NCBI GenBank assembly: GCA_965661545.1
Contig: CBFIEF010000020.1
Coordinates: 1-49,081, forward strand
Length of the DNA: 49,081 nucleotides
Reading direction: 5' to 3'
DNA from: UBA7985 sp965661545
GTDB lineage: Bacteria > Pseudomonadota > Alphaproteobacteria > UBA7985
Shown: positions 26,287-34,157 of the stretch, in pieces
Numbering within the stretch: the first letter of the stretch is position 1
Layout: every line of letters begins with the position of its first letter
Program-made: the position numbers and the translations under genes
The notes under the pieces: model-generated
What the model was told of the DNA's origin: nothing
Seen by the model: only the letters and a program-made list of their open reading frames with translations
The model's database searches: none

Positions 26287-27024
26287 TTAGTGGCGGAACT
26301 CTGGCTCCTCGTCGTCTAGAATGGCCTTGATTTGCTCTAAGTGAGCGCGGCGCAGATCAAAGCTGTAATTCTCCCACTGCACCGCCGTGGTTTCAGCGAC
26401 GTCATGGTCCAGCTCACGCAGCTTCTGACCCGATGCGTAGGCCGTCATCAGCGTTTCTGCTGCTCGCTCCAAATAGTAGAAATCATCGAACGCGTCGCAA
26501 ACACGGTTGCCGACCGTCATCGCACCGTGCGCGCCCATCAGCACCACAGAGCGGTTGCCCAAGGTGCTGCTCAAGCGCTCAGCTTCATCACCAAGCCCCA
26601 TGCCGCCAAAACCGAGATCATAGGAAACGCGGTTGTAGAACCGTGCGGTGTTTTGGTCGATAGGCAGCATCGTAGGGTCGTCGAGCGTGGAAAGGGCGGT
26701 CACGTACTTTGGGTGCAGATGGATAACACAGCGCGCCTGCGGGTTATTCCGGTGCATTGCGCCGTGGATGGCAGCAGCGGTCGGGTCCGGTCCCCCGTCT
26801 TCAGGCGCTGCCAGATCTTCGTCCAAATCGACAATCACAAGGTCAGACGCTTTGACGCGGGAAAAGTGGATACCAGCCGGGTTCACCAGAAACTTGGTCC
26901 CGGCATTATTGATCGCAAAGCTGAAGTGGTTGGACACCGCTTCATGCATATTCAAGCGGGCGGACCAACGAAAGGCGGCCGCCAAGTCTTCACGGGCAAC
27001 TTGAATTTCGCGATCTGTCATCAT
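26287..27024 (-). CDS. Class II aldolase/adducin family protein
   Basis: 245-residue cytosolic protein with the class II aldolase/adducin fold. The zinc histidines are H102 and H104 in CVIHLHPKY, with a third candidate in GAHGAMTVGN. The glutamate that acts as base in fuculose-phosphate aldolase falls at residue 83 in this alignment, which is Ala (PDPTAAAIHGA). This variant is common in the adducin-like branch and argues against a simple sugar-phosphate aldolase. The gene is convergent with the acyltransferase (7 bases apart) and 17 bases downstream of the patatin gene on its own strand, so those two may share an mRNA. Confidence 0.85.
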   Translation of the reverse strand: MMTDREIQVAREDLAAAFRWSARLNMHEAVSNHFSFAINNAGTKFLVNPAGIHFSRVKASDLVIVDLDEDLAAPEDGGPDPTAAAIHGAMHRNNPQARCVIHLHPKYVTALSTLDDPTMLPIDQNTARFYNRVSYDLGFGGMGLGDEAERLSSTLGNRSVVLMGAHGAMTVGNRVCDAFDDFYYLERAAETLMTAYASGQKLRELDHDVAETTAVQWENYSFDLRRAHLEQIKAILDDEEPEFRH

Positions 27025-27041
27025 GGATTGAACTCCAGCGT

Positions 27042-28049
27042 TTAAGTCAGCGCAGCCTGCATCAGGGCGTTTCGGACAGCTTTGATTTTTGCGTCATTGT
27101 TGTCCAGCCATCGCAATGAACCATCATGCAGCCGAGCAAGGTTTCGAGGGCGATAGTCATCCAGCCCGGCGGTTGGCTTTTGCGCCTTTGGCAGCATATT
27201 CCAATCGACCTCGAGCCGATGCAAGTTGACTGTCGGCATCTGTTCCCGGACGAAAGCGTGCGTTTGCTCTGATAGTGCCAAAACGTGAATATCGAAGGCG
27301 GGCTTAAGCCACGATATACCGCCCCACTGCTGCGCCGGTCCCGGCTTGACGGTGAGGGGCGGATCGCCCGGTCCAACGCTGACAAGTTCAATCAAGCAGT
27401 CTCGACCAAAGCGTCGTCGCGCTTCGGTAATGGCCTGCAGGATGGGCGAATTGGCATAAACACCGCCGTCGATGCCCCATAGACTCTTGCCCTCCCGCGA
27501 GACAATGTTGGCCGGGGGGAAGAACGCGGGCGCGGCTGTGGTTGCTCGCGCGACATCTGTCAGGCGGTAGTCGTCGTCAAAGTCTTCATTGATCGATCCA
27601 AATAGCTTCAGCCGTCCTTCCTCGATCAGGTAGCTGGTGACCAAGGTGGGAATCTTGCAATCGCTCAGCCAGCCATCGCCCAAAACGTCGCGCGCGACTT
27701 CCATGAAGCCCGACGCTAGATAGCGCGGACCGCTAATCAGGGGTGGCAAGCGGACGGGGTTGGGCGCACGCCGGAAGACATCTTTGGATCGGACATTGAA
27801 AATGGTGGAGAGCTCGTAAGCATCCGTCAGGCTGTCTGTTGCCAGCGCCAGAACGGAGATACCCCCCGAGGACGTTCCCGCCATCATATCAAAATGATCG
27901 CGCAATTGCCCATCGAGCGCCGCTTCCAGCCTGCCCAGAATCTGCCCTGTCACAATGCCGCGCACGCCCCCGCCTTCGACGACCAAAACCCGGACGGTTT
28001 TTGGCTTGCTTTCAGAGCGATTGAAAAAGCGGGTGAACATATTGGTCAT
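27042..28049 (-). CDS. Patatin-like phospholipase
   Basis: Predicted lipid acyl hydrolase, 335 residues, with the Ser-Asp dyad of patatins. The oxyanion loop is GGGVRG (26-31), the nucleophile S60 lies in GTSSG and the aspartate D194 in GIDGGVYANSP. No signal peptide or helices, so cytosolic or peripheral. The subgroup resembles the CapV/patatin family used in some phage-defence operons as effectors, but no cyclase or sensor gene neighbours it. I see no sign of a defence operon; a role in membrane lipid turnover is more likely. ATG 28049 chosen; ATG at 28040 also possible. Confidence 0.88.
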   Translation of the reverse strand: MTNMFTRFFNRSESKPKTVRVLVVEGGGVRGIVTGQILGRLEAALDGQLRDHFDMMAGTSSGGISVLALATDSLTDAYELSTIFNVRSKDVFRRAPNPVRLPPLISGPRYLASGFMEVARDVLGDGWLSDCKIPTLVTSYLIEEGRLKLFGSINEDFDDDYRLTDVARATTAAPAFFPPANIVSREGKSLWGIDGGVYANSPILQAITEARRRFGRDCLIELVSVGPGDPPLTVKPGPAQQWGGISWLKPAFDIHVLALSEQTHAFVREQMPTVNLHRLEVDWNMLPKAQKPTAGLDDYRPRNLARLHDGSLRWLDNNDAKIKAVRNALMQAALT

Positions 28050-28174
28050 GGGCGGTCCAGTGTCGTGTCATGCCCTGTCAAATGACCCTCAGGACGTCGC
28101 GCCATTAAAGCTCAATTTGGGATTAAAATCCGCATGTTCTTTTCGAAGACGAACCCAGCAGGATTGAAGCGCCG

Positions 28175-29359
28175 TCAGCGCCGGGCTTTGAACACGGCCT
28201 TCAGGGATTCATGCTCGGCAAGATCGGCCTCAGAAACCGGTATATTTCCCTGCTCCAGCAGGCGACGCGCGGACATGTGCTCAGCACCGTTGCCCAAGGT
28301 TTCACAAGCAACCAAAGCATCGTCTTTGAAGTGATAAATCGCCAGCCCGTCCGTGCCTTCACCCGCTTGGACGCGGGATGTGTCGGATGGAATCAAGCCT
28401 GCGAGCTGGTACTTTACCTCGTATTGATCCGACCAGAACCACGGCACAGCGTGATAGGCCTGTGCGGTGGTGTTGCCAGTTAGTTGTTCGGCGATCAGGT
28501 TGGCCTGATCGATGGCATTCTGCACGCTCTCTAAGCGGATGGCTTCTGACCAAAACGGGGTTGGGCTCTTGGCGCAATCACCAGCGGCGAAAATCGATGG
28601 ATCAGATGTCCGCATATGACCGTCCACAGCGATGCCGCCGTCACAGATCAAGCCTGCGCTCTCGGCCAATTCCTGAACCGGCATCCCGCCAATACCCAGC
28701 AACACCACGTCGGCTTCAAGCTGCTCGAAGTCCACGCCCTCGTTGAGCCGAATATCCACTCCAGCAGTGGTATGACGCGCTTCTAATGCAGCAGAAACAG
28801 CCGGGGACGCAACGCGGGCGAGGATGCGGTTTTGCATCTCATAGACGGTCACCGCCTTGCCTGCTTGGGCCGCTGATGCCGCGACTTCCAAGCCGATAAA
28901 CCCTGCACCAACAATCGCAACGCGGTGCGCGCCGGACAGCGCTTGACGAAGCGCGTCGGCGTCGTCGCGTGTTTTCAGGATAAAGGTCTTGTCGGCCAGG
29001 GCGTCCGGAACCGGGATCTGGCGCGGCGTGCCGCCTGTTGCGATAACGAGTGTGTCGTAGGGCAGCGTTTCGTGAGCAGTTGTGACGGTCTTTGCCGCCG
29101 GATCAATAGCCTCTACGCGCTCATTCAATCGCAGAGCAATATCCTTGTCGCCATAGAAATTCTCAGGCCGAAACGGCAGACGGTCGCCGTCCAACTCACC
29201 CTTGAGATAGGCTTTGGACAGAGGTGGTTGCTGGTAGGGGATGTGAGCTTCGTCACCGATCAATGTGATGGGCGCGGTGTAGCCTTTGACCCTCAGTTGG
29301 GCGGCTGTTTGATAGCCTGCTTGTCCCGCTCCAATGATAATCGTTCCGTGCTCAGCCAC
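28175..29359 (-). CDS. FAD-dependent ferredoxin reductase (rhodocoxin/putidaredoxin reductase type)
   Basis: Flavoprotein that passes electrons from NAD(P)H to a ferredoxin, 394 residues. The first Rossmann motif is GAGQAG near residue 10 for FAD, with PYQQPPLSKAYL as the FAD-contact segment; the second is VAIVGAGFIGLEVA for NAD(P)H; the third is IFAAGDCA. This is the class that serves P450s and ring-hydroxylating oxygenases. The start is GTG 29359 with GGGAG upstream; the ATG at 29437 would add 26 residues unlike the family. No ferredoxin gene adjoins it; the P450 gene lies 8 kb away. Confidence 0.9.
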   Translation of the reverse strand: MAEHGTIIIGAGQAGYQTAAQLRVKGYTAPITLIGDEAHIPYQQPPLSKAYLKGELDGDRLPFRPENFYGDKDIALRLNERVEAIDPAAKTVTTAHETLPYDTLVIATGGTPRQIPVPDALADKTFILKTRDDADALRQALSGAHRVAIVGAGFIGLEVAASAAQAGKAVTVYEMQNRILARVASPAVSAALEARHTTAGVDIRLNEGVDFEQLEADVVLLGIGGMPVQELAESAGLICDGGIAVDGHMRTSDPSIFAAGDCAKSPTPFWSEAIRLESVQNAIDQANLIAEQLTGNTTAQAYHAVPWFWSDQYEVKYQLAGLIPSDTSRVQAGEGTDGLAIYHFKDDALVACETLGNGAEHMSARRLLEQGNIPVSEADLAEHESLKAVFKARR

Positions 29360-29455
29360 CTGACGCTCCCTAACCCAAACTCGATGCGTTTGCTGTTTTA
29401 TACAGATCCCGCGCAGCTTCTGGCTAAAAACCGGCATGGACTGTGAATTCCGGGC

Positions 29456-29491
29456 AAAAAAAGGGGCCGTCTTGGGTGAAGACGACCCCTT
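29456..29491 (-). terminator. Intrinsic terminator of katG
   Basis: On the minus strand a 13-bp stem with one mismatch (arms at 29461-29473 and 29479-29491) and a 5-base loop is followed by seven Ts. It lies 25 bases after the katG stop and is a textbook intrinsic terminator; it is not directed at the plus strand. Confidence 0.85.
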
Positions 29492-29515
29492 GGATACACG
29501 ATTTATCGCGAACTC

Positions 29516-31711
29516 TTAGGCGAGATCAAAACGATCGTTTTCCATCACCTTGACCCAAGCTGCCGCAAAGTCGCTGACGAACTTAGCGCTGGAATCCGAG
29601 CTCGCGTAAATCTCGGAAATCGCACGCAGTTGCGAGTTGGAGCCAAACACCAGATCAACCGCCGTTGCGGTCCACTTGGATGCGCCGCTTGAACGGTCTG
29701 TGCCAGCGTACATGCCCGCATCACCCGCCGGAGCCCAAGTGGTGTCGAGGTCCAGAACGTTGACGAAGAAGTCGTTGCTCAGCGTGTCCGCCTTATCGGT
29801 GAAAACACCAGCCTTGGATCCGTGCGCGTTTGCGCCCAGCACACGAAGACCACCAACCAGCACCGTCATTTCCGGTGCCGACAGGTTCAGCATGTGCGCC
29901 TTGTCGATCAAGTGCTCTGTCGCGGGGCGACGGTGACCGGGTTGGATGTAGTTCCGGAAGCCGTCTGCGCGTGGTTCAAGAACGTCAAAGGACGCAGAAT
30001 CGGTTTGCGCTTCGCTGGCGTCGGTACGGCCCGGCGTGAAGCCGACTGTGATGTCGTGACCCGCATTCTTGGCTGCCATCTCAACGCCGACACCACCCGC
30101 AAGGACGATCACGTCAGCCAGAGATACTTTGGTGCCGCCAGAAGCGCTGGCATTGAAGTCGTTCTGAACGCCTTCAAGAGCACTGAGAACAGTCGCCAAA
30201 GCTGCGCCGCCGTTTACGTCCCAGTCTTTCTGGGGCGCAAGCCGGACCCGAGCGCCGTTGGCGCCGCCACGAAGGTCTGTGCCACGGAACGTTGAAGCTG
30301 AAGCCCAAGCGGTCGAAACCAGCTGGGAAACGCTCAAACCCGTCGCTGCGATCTTGCCTTTCAGCGCCGCAACGTCGGCGTCGCTGACCAGGGGGTGATC
30401 CACAGCTGGAACCGGATCTTGCCAAATCAGCTCTTCAGCTGGAACCCAAGGACCAAGGCTGCGAACCTTTGGGCCCATGTCACGGTGCGTGAGCTTGTAC
30501 CAAGCGCGTGCAAACGCGTCGGCGAATTGATCGGGGTTCTCAGCAAACCGGCGGGAGATCTTTTCGTACGCAGGATCAACACGCATTGCGAGGTCGGTGG
30601 TGAACATCACCGGCGCGTGGGTCTTGGACGCGTTGTGAGCATCCGGAACGCGGCTGGCTGCGGACTCATCGGTTGGGATCCACTGCGTTGCGCCCGCTGG
30701 GCTTTTGGTCTGCTTCCACTCGTAGCCGAACAGGTTCTCGAAGTAGTTGTTGTCCCACTTCGCCGGATTTTCTGTCCAAGCACCTTCAAGGCCGGAGCTG
30801 ATGGTGTGCTCGCCGTGGCCAGGGCCAAAGGAGTTCTTCCAGCCCATGCTCATCTGCTCAACCGGCGCGCCCTCTGGCTCCGGACCCACGTATTCGTCTG
30901 GGTTCGCTGCGCCGTGCGCCTTACCAAAGGTGTGACCACCGGCAATCAATGCGACTGTTTCTTCGTCGTTCATCGCCATCCGGCCAAAGGTCTCGCGAAT
31001 ATCGTTCGCGGCCAGCTGTGGATCCGGGTTCCCATTGGGGCCTTCTGGATTCACATAAATCAGACCCATCTGCACCGCACCAAGCGGCTCTTCGAGCACG
31101 CGGCCAGTGGTGTAACGCTTGTCGTCCAGCCATTCTGTTTCCGGACCCCAGTAGATATCTTCCTCAGGCTCGAAAACATCGGCACGTCCGCCGCCGAAGC
31201 CAAAGGTCGGAAGACCCATGGACTCAATGGCGCAGTTGCCCGTCAGGATCATGAGATCCGCCCAAGAAATCTTGTTGCCGTACTTCTGCTTGATTGGCCA
31301 AAGCAGCATACGCGCTTTGTCGAGGTTTACGTTGTCGGGCCAGCTGTTCAGCGGCGCAAAACGCATGGTGCCGGAACCGGCACCGCCGCGACCATCGTGA
31401 ATACGGTAGGTGCCGGCGCTGTGCCACGCCATCCGAATGAAGAACGGACCATAGTGACCGTAGTCAGCGGGCCACCAGTCTTTGGAGTCTGTCATCAAGG
31501 CCATGATATCAGCCTTCAGCGCGTCCAGGTCGAGACTCTTGAATGCTTCAGCATAGTCAAAGTCTGCGTCCATCGGGCTGCCCGCTGGATCATTCTGATG
31601 AAGAATTTTTAAGTTCAGCTGGTTTGGCCACCAGTGCTGGTTCGCGGTTGAACCAGTAGCGCCATGCTTGTGAGCGCCGCCCAGTACCGGGCATTTGCTT
31701 TCACTCGACAT
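29516..31711 (-). CDS. katG: Catalase-peroxidase KatG
   Basis: Heme enzyme that removes hydrogen peroxide and has peroxidase activity. 731 residues with the two-domain (duplicated) architecture of the family. The distal site is R93, W96 and H97 in FIRMAWHSAGTYR, the proximal heme ligand is H260 in IAGGHTFGKAH, and Y219 and M245 are placed to form the Trp-Tyr-Met adduct with W96. I prefer ATG 31711, 6 bases after GGAG; the adjacent ATG at 31714 is also possible. No OxyR gene is nearby. It is divergent from the taurine-type transporter. Confidence 0.97.
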   Translation of the reverse strand: MSSESKCPVLGGAHKHGATGSTANQHWWPNQLNLKILHQNDPAGSPMDADFDYAEAFKSLDLDALKADIMALMTDSKDWWPADYGHYGPFFIRMAWHSAGTYRIHDGRGGAGSGTMRFAPLNSWPDNVNLDKARMLLWPIKQKYGNKISWADLMILTGNCAIESMGLPTFGFGGGRADVFEPEEDIYWGPETEWLDDKRYTTGRVLEEPLGAVQMGLIYVNPEGPNGNPDPQLAANDIRETFGRMAMNDEETVALIAGGHTFGKAHGAANPDEYVGPEPEGAPVEQMSMGWKNSFGPGHGEHTISSGLEGAWTENPAKWDNNYFENLFGYEWKQTKSPAGATQWIPTDESAASRVPDAHNASKTHAPVMFTTDLAMRVDPAYEKISRRFAENPDQFADAFARAWYKLTHRDMGPKVRSLGPWVPAEELIWQDPVPAVDHPLVSDADVAALKGKIAATGLSVSQLVSTAWASASTFRGTDLRGGANGARVRLAPQKDWDVNGGAALATVLSALEGVQNDFNASASGGTKVSLADVIVLAGGVGVEMAAKNAGHDITVGFTPGRTDASEAQTDSASFDVLEPRADGFRNYIQPGHRRPATEHLIDKAHMLNLSAPEMTVLVGGLRVLGANAHGSKAGVFTDKADTLSNDFFVNVLDLDTTWAPAGDAGMYAGTDRSSGASKWTATAVDLVFGSNSQLRAISEIYASSDSSAKFVSDFAAAWVKVMENDRFDLA

Positions 31712-31714
31712 CAT

Positions 31715-32284
31715 CGTCTCCGATTGAGTTTGCGGTAATTCAAGGCTCGTTGGTCAATCCATCCGAGCCGTTCACGTTTAAGCATAGAGCTTAATTCTGT
31801 AATCTGCGAGTCCAGATAAGCCGCCTCGGTCGACTTGTCACGCCCTTCTGAAACGTGTCTCCAAAAACCGGTGCGCATGCATTTTTGAATAGGACAGCAC
31901 GGCGCTGTCGCCATGAAGAAAGTGGGGGCAGGGTGGGGAGGCTTGATCGTTCTAAATCACAGTTTCTTGTCCCTCAAAACAGCGCCAAAAAGTGATTCTC
32001 TTTGGGCAATAAAGCGGGAAATTTATTCAATAATTGGGATCAGGCGTCTCAATACCTCTCAAAGTTGCTCAGAAACGCGCCAAAATGTCCTGTTGTGACT
32101 ATTCTTTAACATTCCGCGAAACGGGGTGGTTAGTTTTGTTGCAAAACCGTGGCGCTGATGCGACAACGAGACCCAGATGAGACGAAAGCGCTTATCTACG
32201 GGAGGATTTGCGCCCGCCTTGTCCTGAGAGAGCAAGATGTGAGGCGCAGACCAAAACGCGAGAGAATACTAGGAGCTCGGAATT
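31715..32284. promoter_or_regulatory. Divergent control region between katG and the taurine-type transporter
   Basis: 570 bases without a supportable gene. It must carry promoters for katG and the transporter. The last 140 bases before the plus-strand gene form nested inverted repeats: GCGCC at 32210-32214 with GGCGC at 32243-32247, enclosing CTTG (32218-32221) and CAAG (32233-32236), which suggests a structured mRNA leader. GTTTTG and CAAAAC at 32133-32147 form a further small hairpin. I did not recognise a known riboswitch, an OxyR site or a TauR site. A 67-codon minus-strand frame ends on the katG start. Confidence 0.4.
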
Positions 32285-33241
32285 ATGAAAAAGCTTATCC
32301 TTTGCGCTGCCGCTGGCGCAGCTGCCCTGACAGCAAACGCTGCTATGGCTGAAGATGTAAACGTTGCTTTCTTCCTTGAGTGGGCAACCCCAAACCAGAT
32401 CGCTAAGGTTGAGAAGGCCTACGACGACGCAATGGGCGTGGACGTAAACTGGACGGACTTCGCAACTGGCGTTGGCATGTCCGAAGCAATGCTCGCTGGC
32501 GACATCGACATTTCTTACTCACAAGGTCTCGCACCGTTCGTAACCGCCGTTCAGCAGGGCGCTCCTCTGAAGATGGTTGCAATCGCGGTTGCTTACGAAG
32601 CAAACGATTGTTTCGTAAATGACGGCCTCGGCATCAACTCCGACAACGCTTCTGAGTTGGAAGGCACAACCGTTGCTGTTCCTTTGAACACCATGGCTGA
32701 CTACTCCTTCCGCCTGCAAATGGCTGCACTCAGCGTTGACCTTGATGCCCTGACCATCGTTGACCAGGCTCCAGCTGATGGTGCTGTTTCCTTGGCAGAC
32801 GGTTCCGTTTCCATGGCTTGTATCTTCGGTGGCGCGTCTGCAAAGGCTGCTGGCGAAGTTGGTACGCCAATGATGTCCTCTCAGCAGAAGCTCGACGCTG
32901 GCATTTCGTCCTTTGACGTTGTGTCCGTAACTGAGTCTTTCGCAACTGAGCACCCAGAGCTGTTGAAGGCCTTCCTCGAAGTGACCGAAGAGTCCAACGC
33001 TGCTTGGGCGACCGACATGTCCGGTATCGACATCATCGCTGCTGACGCTGGCATGGACGTCGACACCACCACTGCACAGATGGCTGGTTTCGTATTCCCA
33101 ACCGTTGCTGAACAGCTGAGCACCTACTTCAACGAAGGTGGCATCGCGACACAAGCTGCTGCTTCCCTCGGCCTCGTATTCTCTGATGAGTCCGACGCTG
33201 CGAAGTTGGCTGCGACCATTGATGGCTCTTTCCTTCAGTAA
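32285..33241 (+). CDS. tauA: Taurine-type ABC transporter periplasmic binding protein
   Basis: Periplasmic receptor of 318 residues that should deliver a sulfonate such as taurine to the permease. Signal peptide MKKLILCAAAGAAALTANAA with cleavage after AMA. The mature start VNVAFFLEWATPNQIAK and the later SYSQGLAPFVTAVQQGAPLKMV segment match alphaproteobacterial TauA proteins. The start codon has AGGAGC in front. Codon use strongly favours GCT, GTT and TCC, like the ribosomal genes here, so high expression is likely. A strong hairpin follows, before the ATPase gene. The ligand is inferred from family and from the TauC-like permease; related nitrate- or amine-binding proteins cannot be excluded. 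Confidence 0.85.
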   Translation: MKKLILCAAAGAAALTANAAMAEDVNVAFFLEWATPNQIAKVEKAYDDAMGVDVNWTDFATGVGMSEAMLAGDIDISYSQGLAPFVTAVQQGAPLKMVAIAVAYEANDCFVNDGLGINSDNASELEGTTVAVPLNTMADYSFRLQMAALSVDLDALTIVDQAPADGAVSLADGSVSMACIFGGASAKAAGEVGTPMMSSQQKLDAGISSFDVVSVTESFATEHPELLKAFLEVTEESNAAWATDMSGIDIIAADAGMDVDTTTAQMAGFVFPTVAEQLSTYFNEGGIATQAAASLGLVFSDESDAAKLAATIDGSFLQ

Positions 33242-33267
33242 GACCGTCTTGGGTTAACACCCGGATA

Positions 33268-33301
33268 GGCGGGTCGGCGCAAACCGACCCGCCTTTTTTT
33301 T
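33268..33301 (+). terminator. Strong intrinsic hairpin between tauA and tauB
   Basis: Perfect 10-bp stem (GGCGGGTCGG at 33268-33277, CCGACCCGCC at 33284-33293), 6-base loop, then eight Ts at 33294-33301. Placed 27 bases after the binding-protein stop and 55 bases before the ATPase start, so it would reduce expression of the downstream genes relative to tauA. Confidence 0.9.
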
Positions 33302-33356
33302 CGCGTGCGCCAAAACACGGCGCGCAATCTCCAACATCTTTATTTTTCGGTGTCCC

Positions 33357-34154
33357 ATGAGTGACCTTGTCGCCGATCAGTTGAACATGACTTTCGAGAC
33401 CCCAAGCGGGCAGAAAGTTCACGCGCTGAAAGACGTGAGTTTTACCCTAAAACAGGGCGAGTTGCTGTCCGTTCTTGGCCCATCTGGCTGCGGTAAAACC
33501 ACGCTCCTCAACATCATTGCAGGTTTCTTGAACCCCACAGGCGGATCTATCTCGCTCGATGGTTCGGAAATTCGCGGACCGGGCGTGGAACGCGGTATGG
33601 TGTTCCAGCAAGGCGCGCTGTTTGAATGGCTAACTGTTTCCAAAAACGTGGATTTTGGCCTGCGGATGAAAAACGTTCCCAAGAAGGAACGCGCAGAACA
33701 GGTTGAGCGTTGGCTTGAAATCGTTGGGCTGCAAGGCTTTGGCGATACGCCGACCTATCAGCTTTCTGGGGGCATGCAGCAGCGTGTGGCTTTGGCCCGC
33801 TGCCTGATCAACGACCCCGATTTGATCCTGATGGATGAACCGCTGGGCGCACTGGATGCGTTGACGCGGGAAAAGATGCAGTCGCTCGTTCTCGATATTT
33901 GGAAAGAGACGGGCAAAACCATCATGATCATTACCCACTCGGTCGAAGAAGCGCTGCTGCTTGGCGAACGTCTGTTCGTCATGGCGCCACGTCCGGGACG
34001 GTTGTTCAAAGAATACAATTTGCCTTTCGCAGAAATGGGCATCGGTGCCGATCTGCGTGAAATCAAGCAAAAAGCGGAATTCGGTGAAGTCCGCGAGGAA
34101 ATCCTGACCATGATCTGGAACATGGAAGAGGAAATCATGGGGAAGGGGGCTTAA
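33357..34154 (+). CDS. tauB: Taurine-type ABC transporter ATPase
   Basis: Cytoplasmic ATPase of the importer, 265 residues. Walker A GPSGCGKTT (41-49), signature LSGGMQQR (136-143), Walker B LILMDEPLGALD and the switch ITHSVEEALLL are all present. Sequence is of the SsuB/TauB group. It ends 3 bases before the permease start, so translation is probably coupled. Promoter activity of its own is possible because of the terminator upstream. Confidence 0.93.
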   Translation: MSDLVADQLNMTFETPSGQKVHALKDVSFTLKQGELLSVLGPSGCGKTTLLNIIAGFLNPTGGSISLDGSEIRGPGVERGMVFQQGALFEWLTVSKNVDFGLRMKNVPKKERAEQVERWLEIVGLQGFGDTPTYQLSGGMQQRVALARCLINDPDLILMDEPLGALDALTREKMQSLVLDIWKETGKTIMIITHSVEEALLLGERLFVMAPRPGRLFKEYNLPFAEMGIGADLREIKQKAEFGEVREEILTMIWNMEEEIMGKGA

Positions 34155-34157
34155 GTC

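Noticed and set aside
27042..28049. Patatin as effector of a phage-defence (CBASS-like) operon
   Set aside because: No nucleotidyltransferase, sensor or accessory gene next to it; neighbours are ordinary metabolic genes.
32150..32210. Possible hammerhead ribozyme (CTGATG ... GAAA) in the tauA leader
   Set aside because: The core should read CTGANGA and here the last base differs; the intervening sequence does not form stem II.
32160..32284. Guanidine (ykkC) or TPP riboswitch before tauA
   Set aside because: The conserved blocks of those classes are not present in order; only isolated short similarities.
32149..32352. 67-codon frame overlapping the tauA start as an upstream gene
   Set aside because: Overlaps the tauA signal sequence in another frame and shows no family features.
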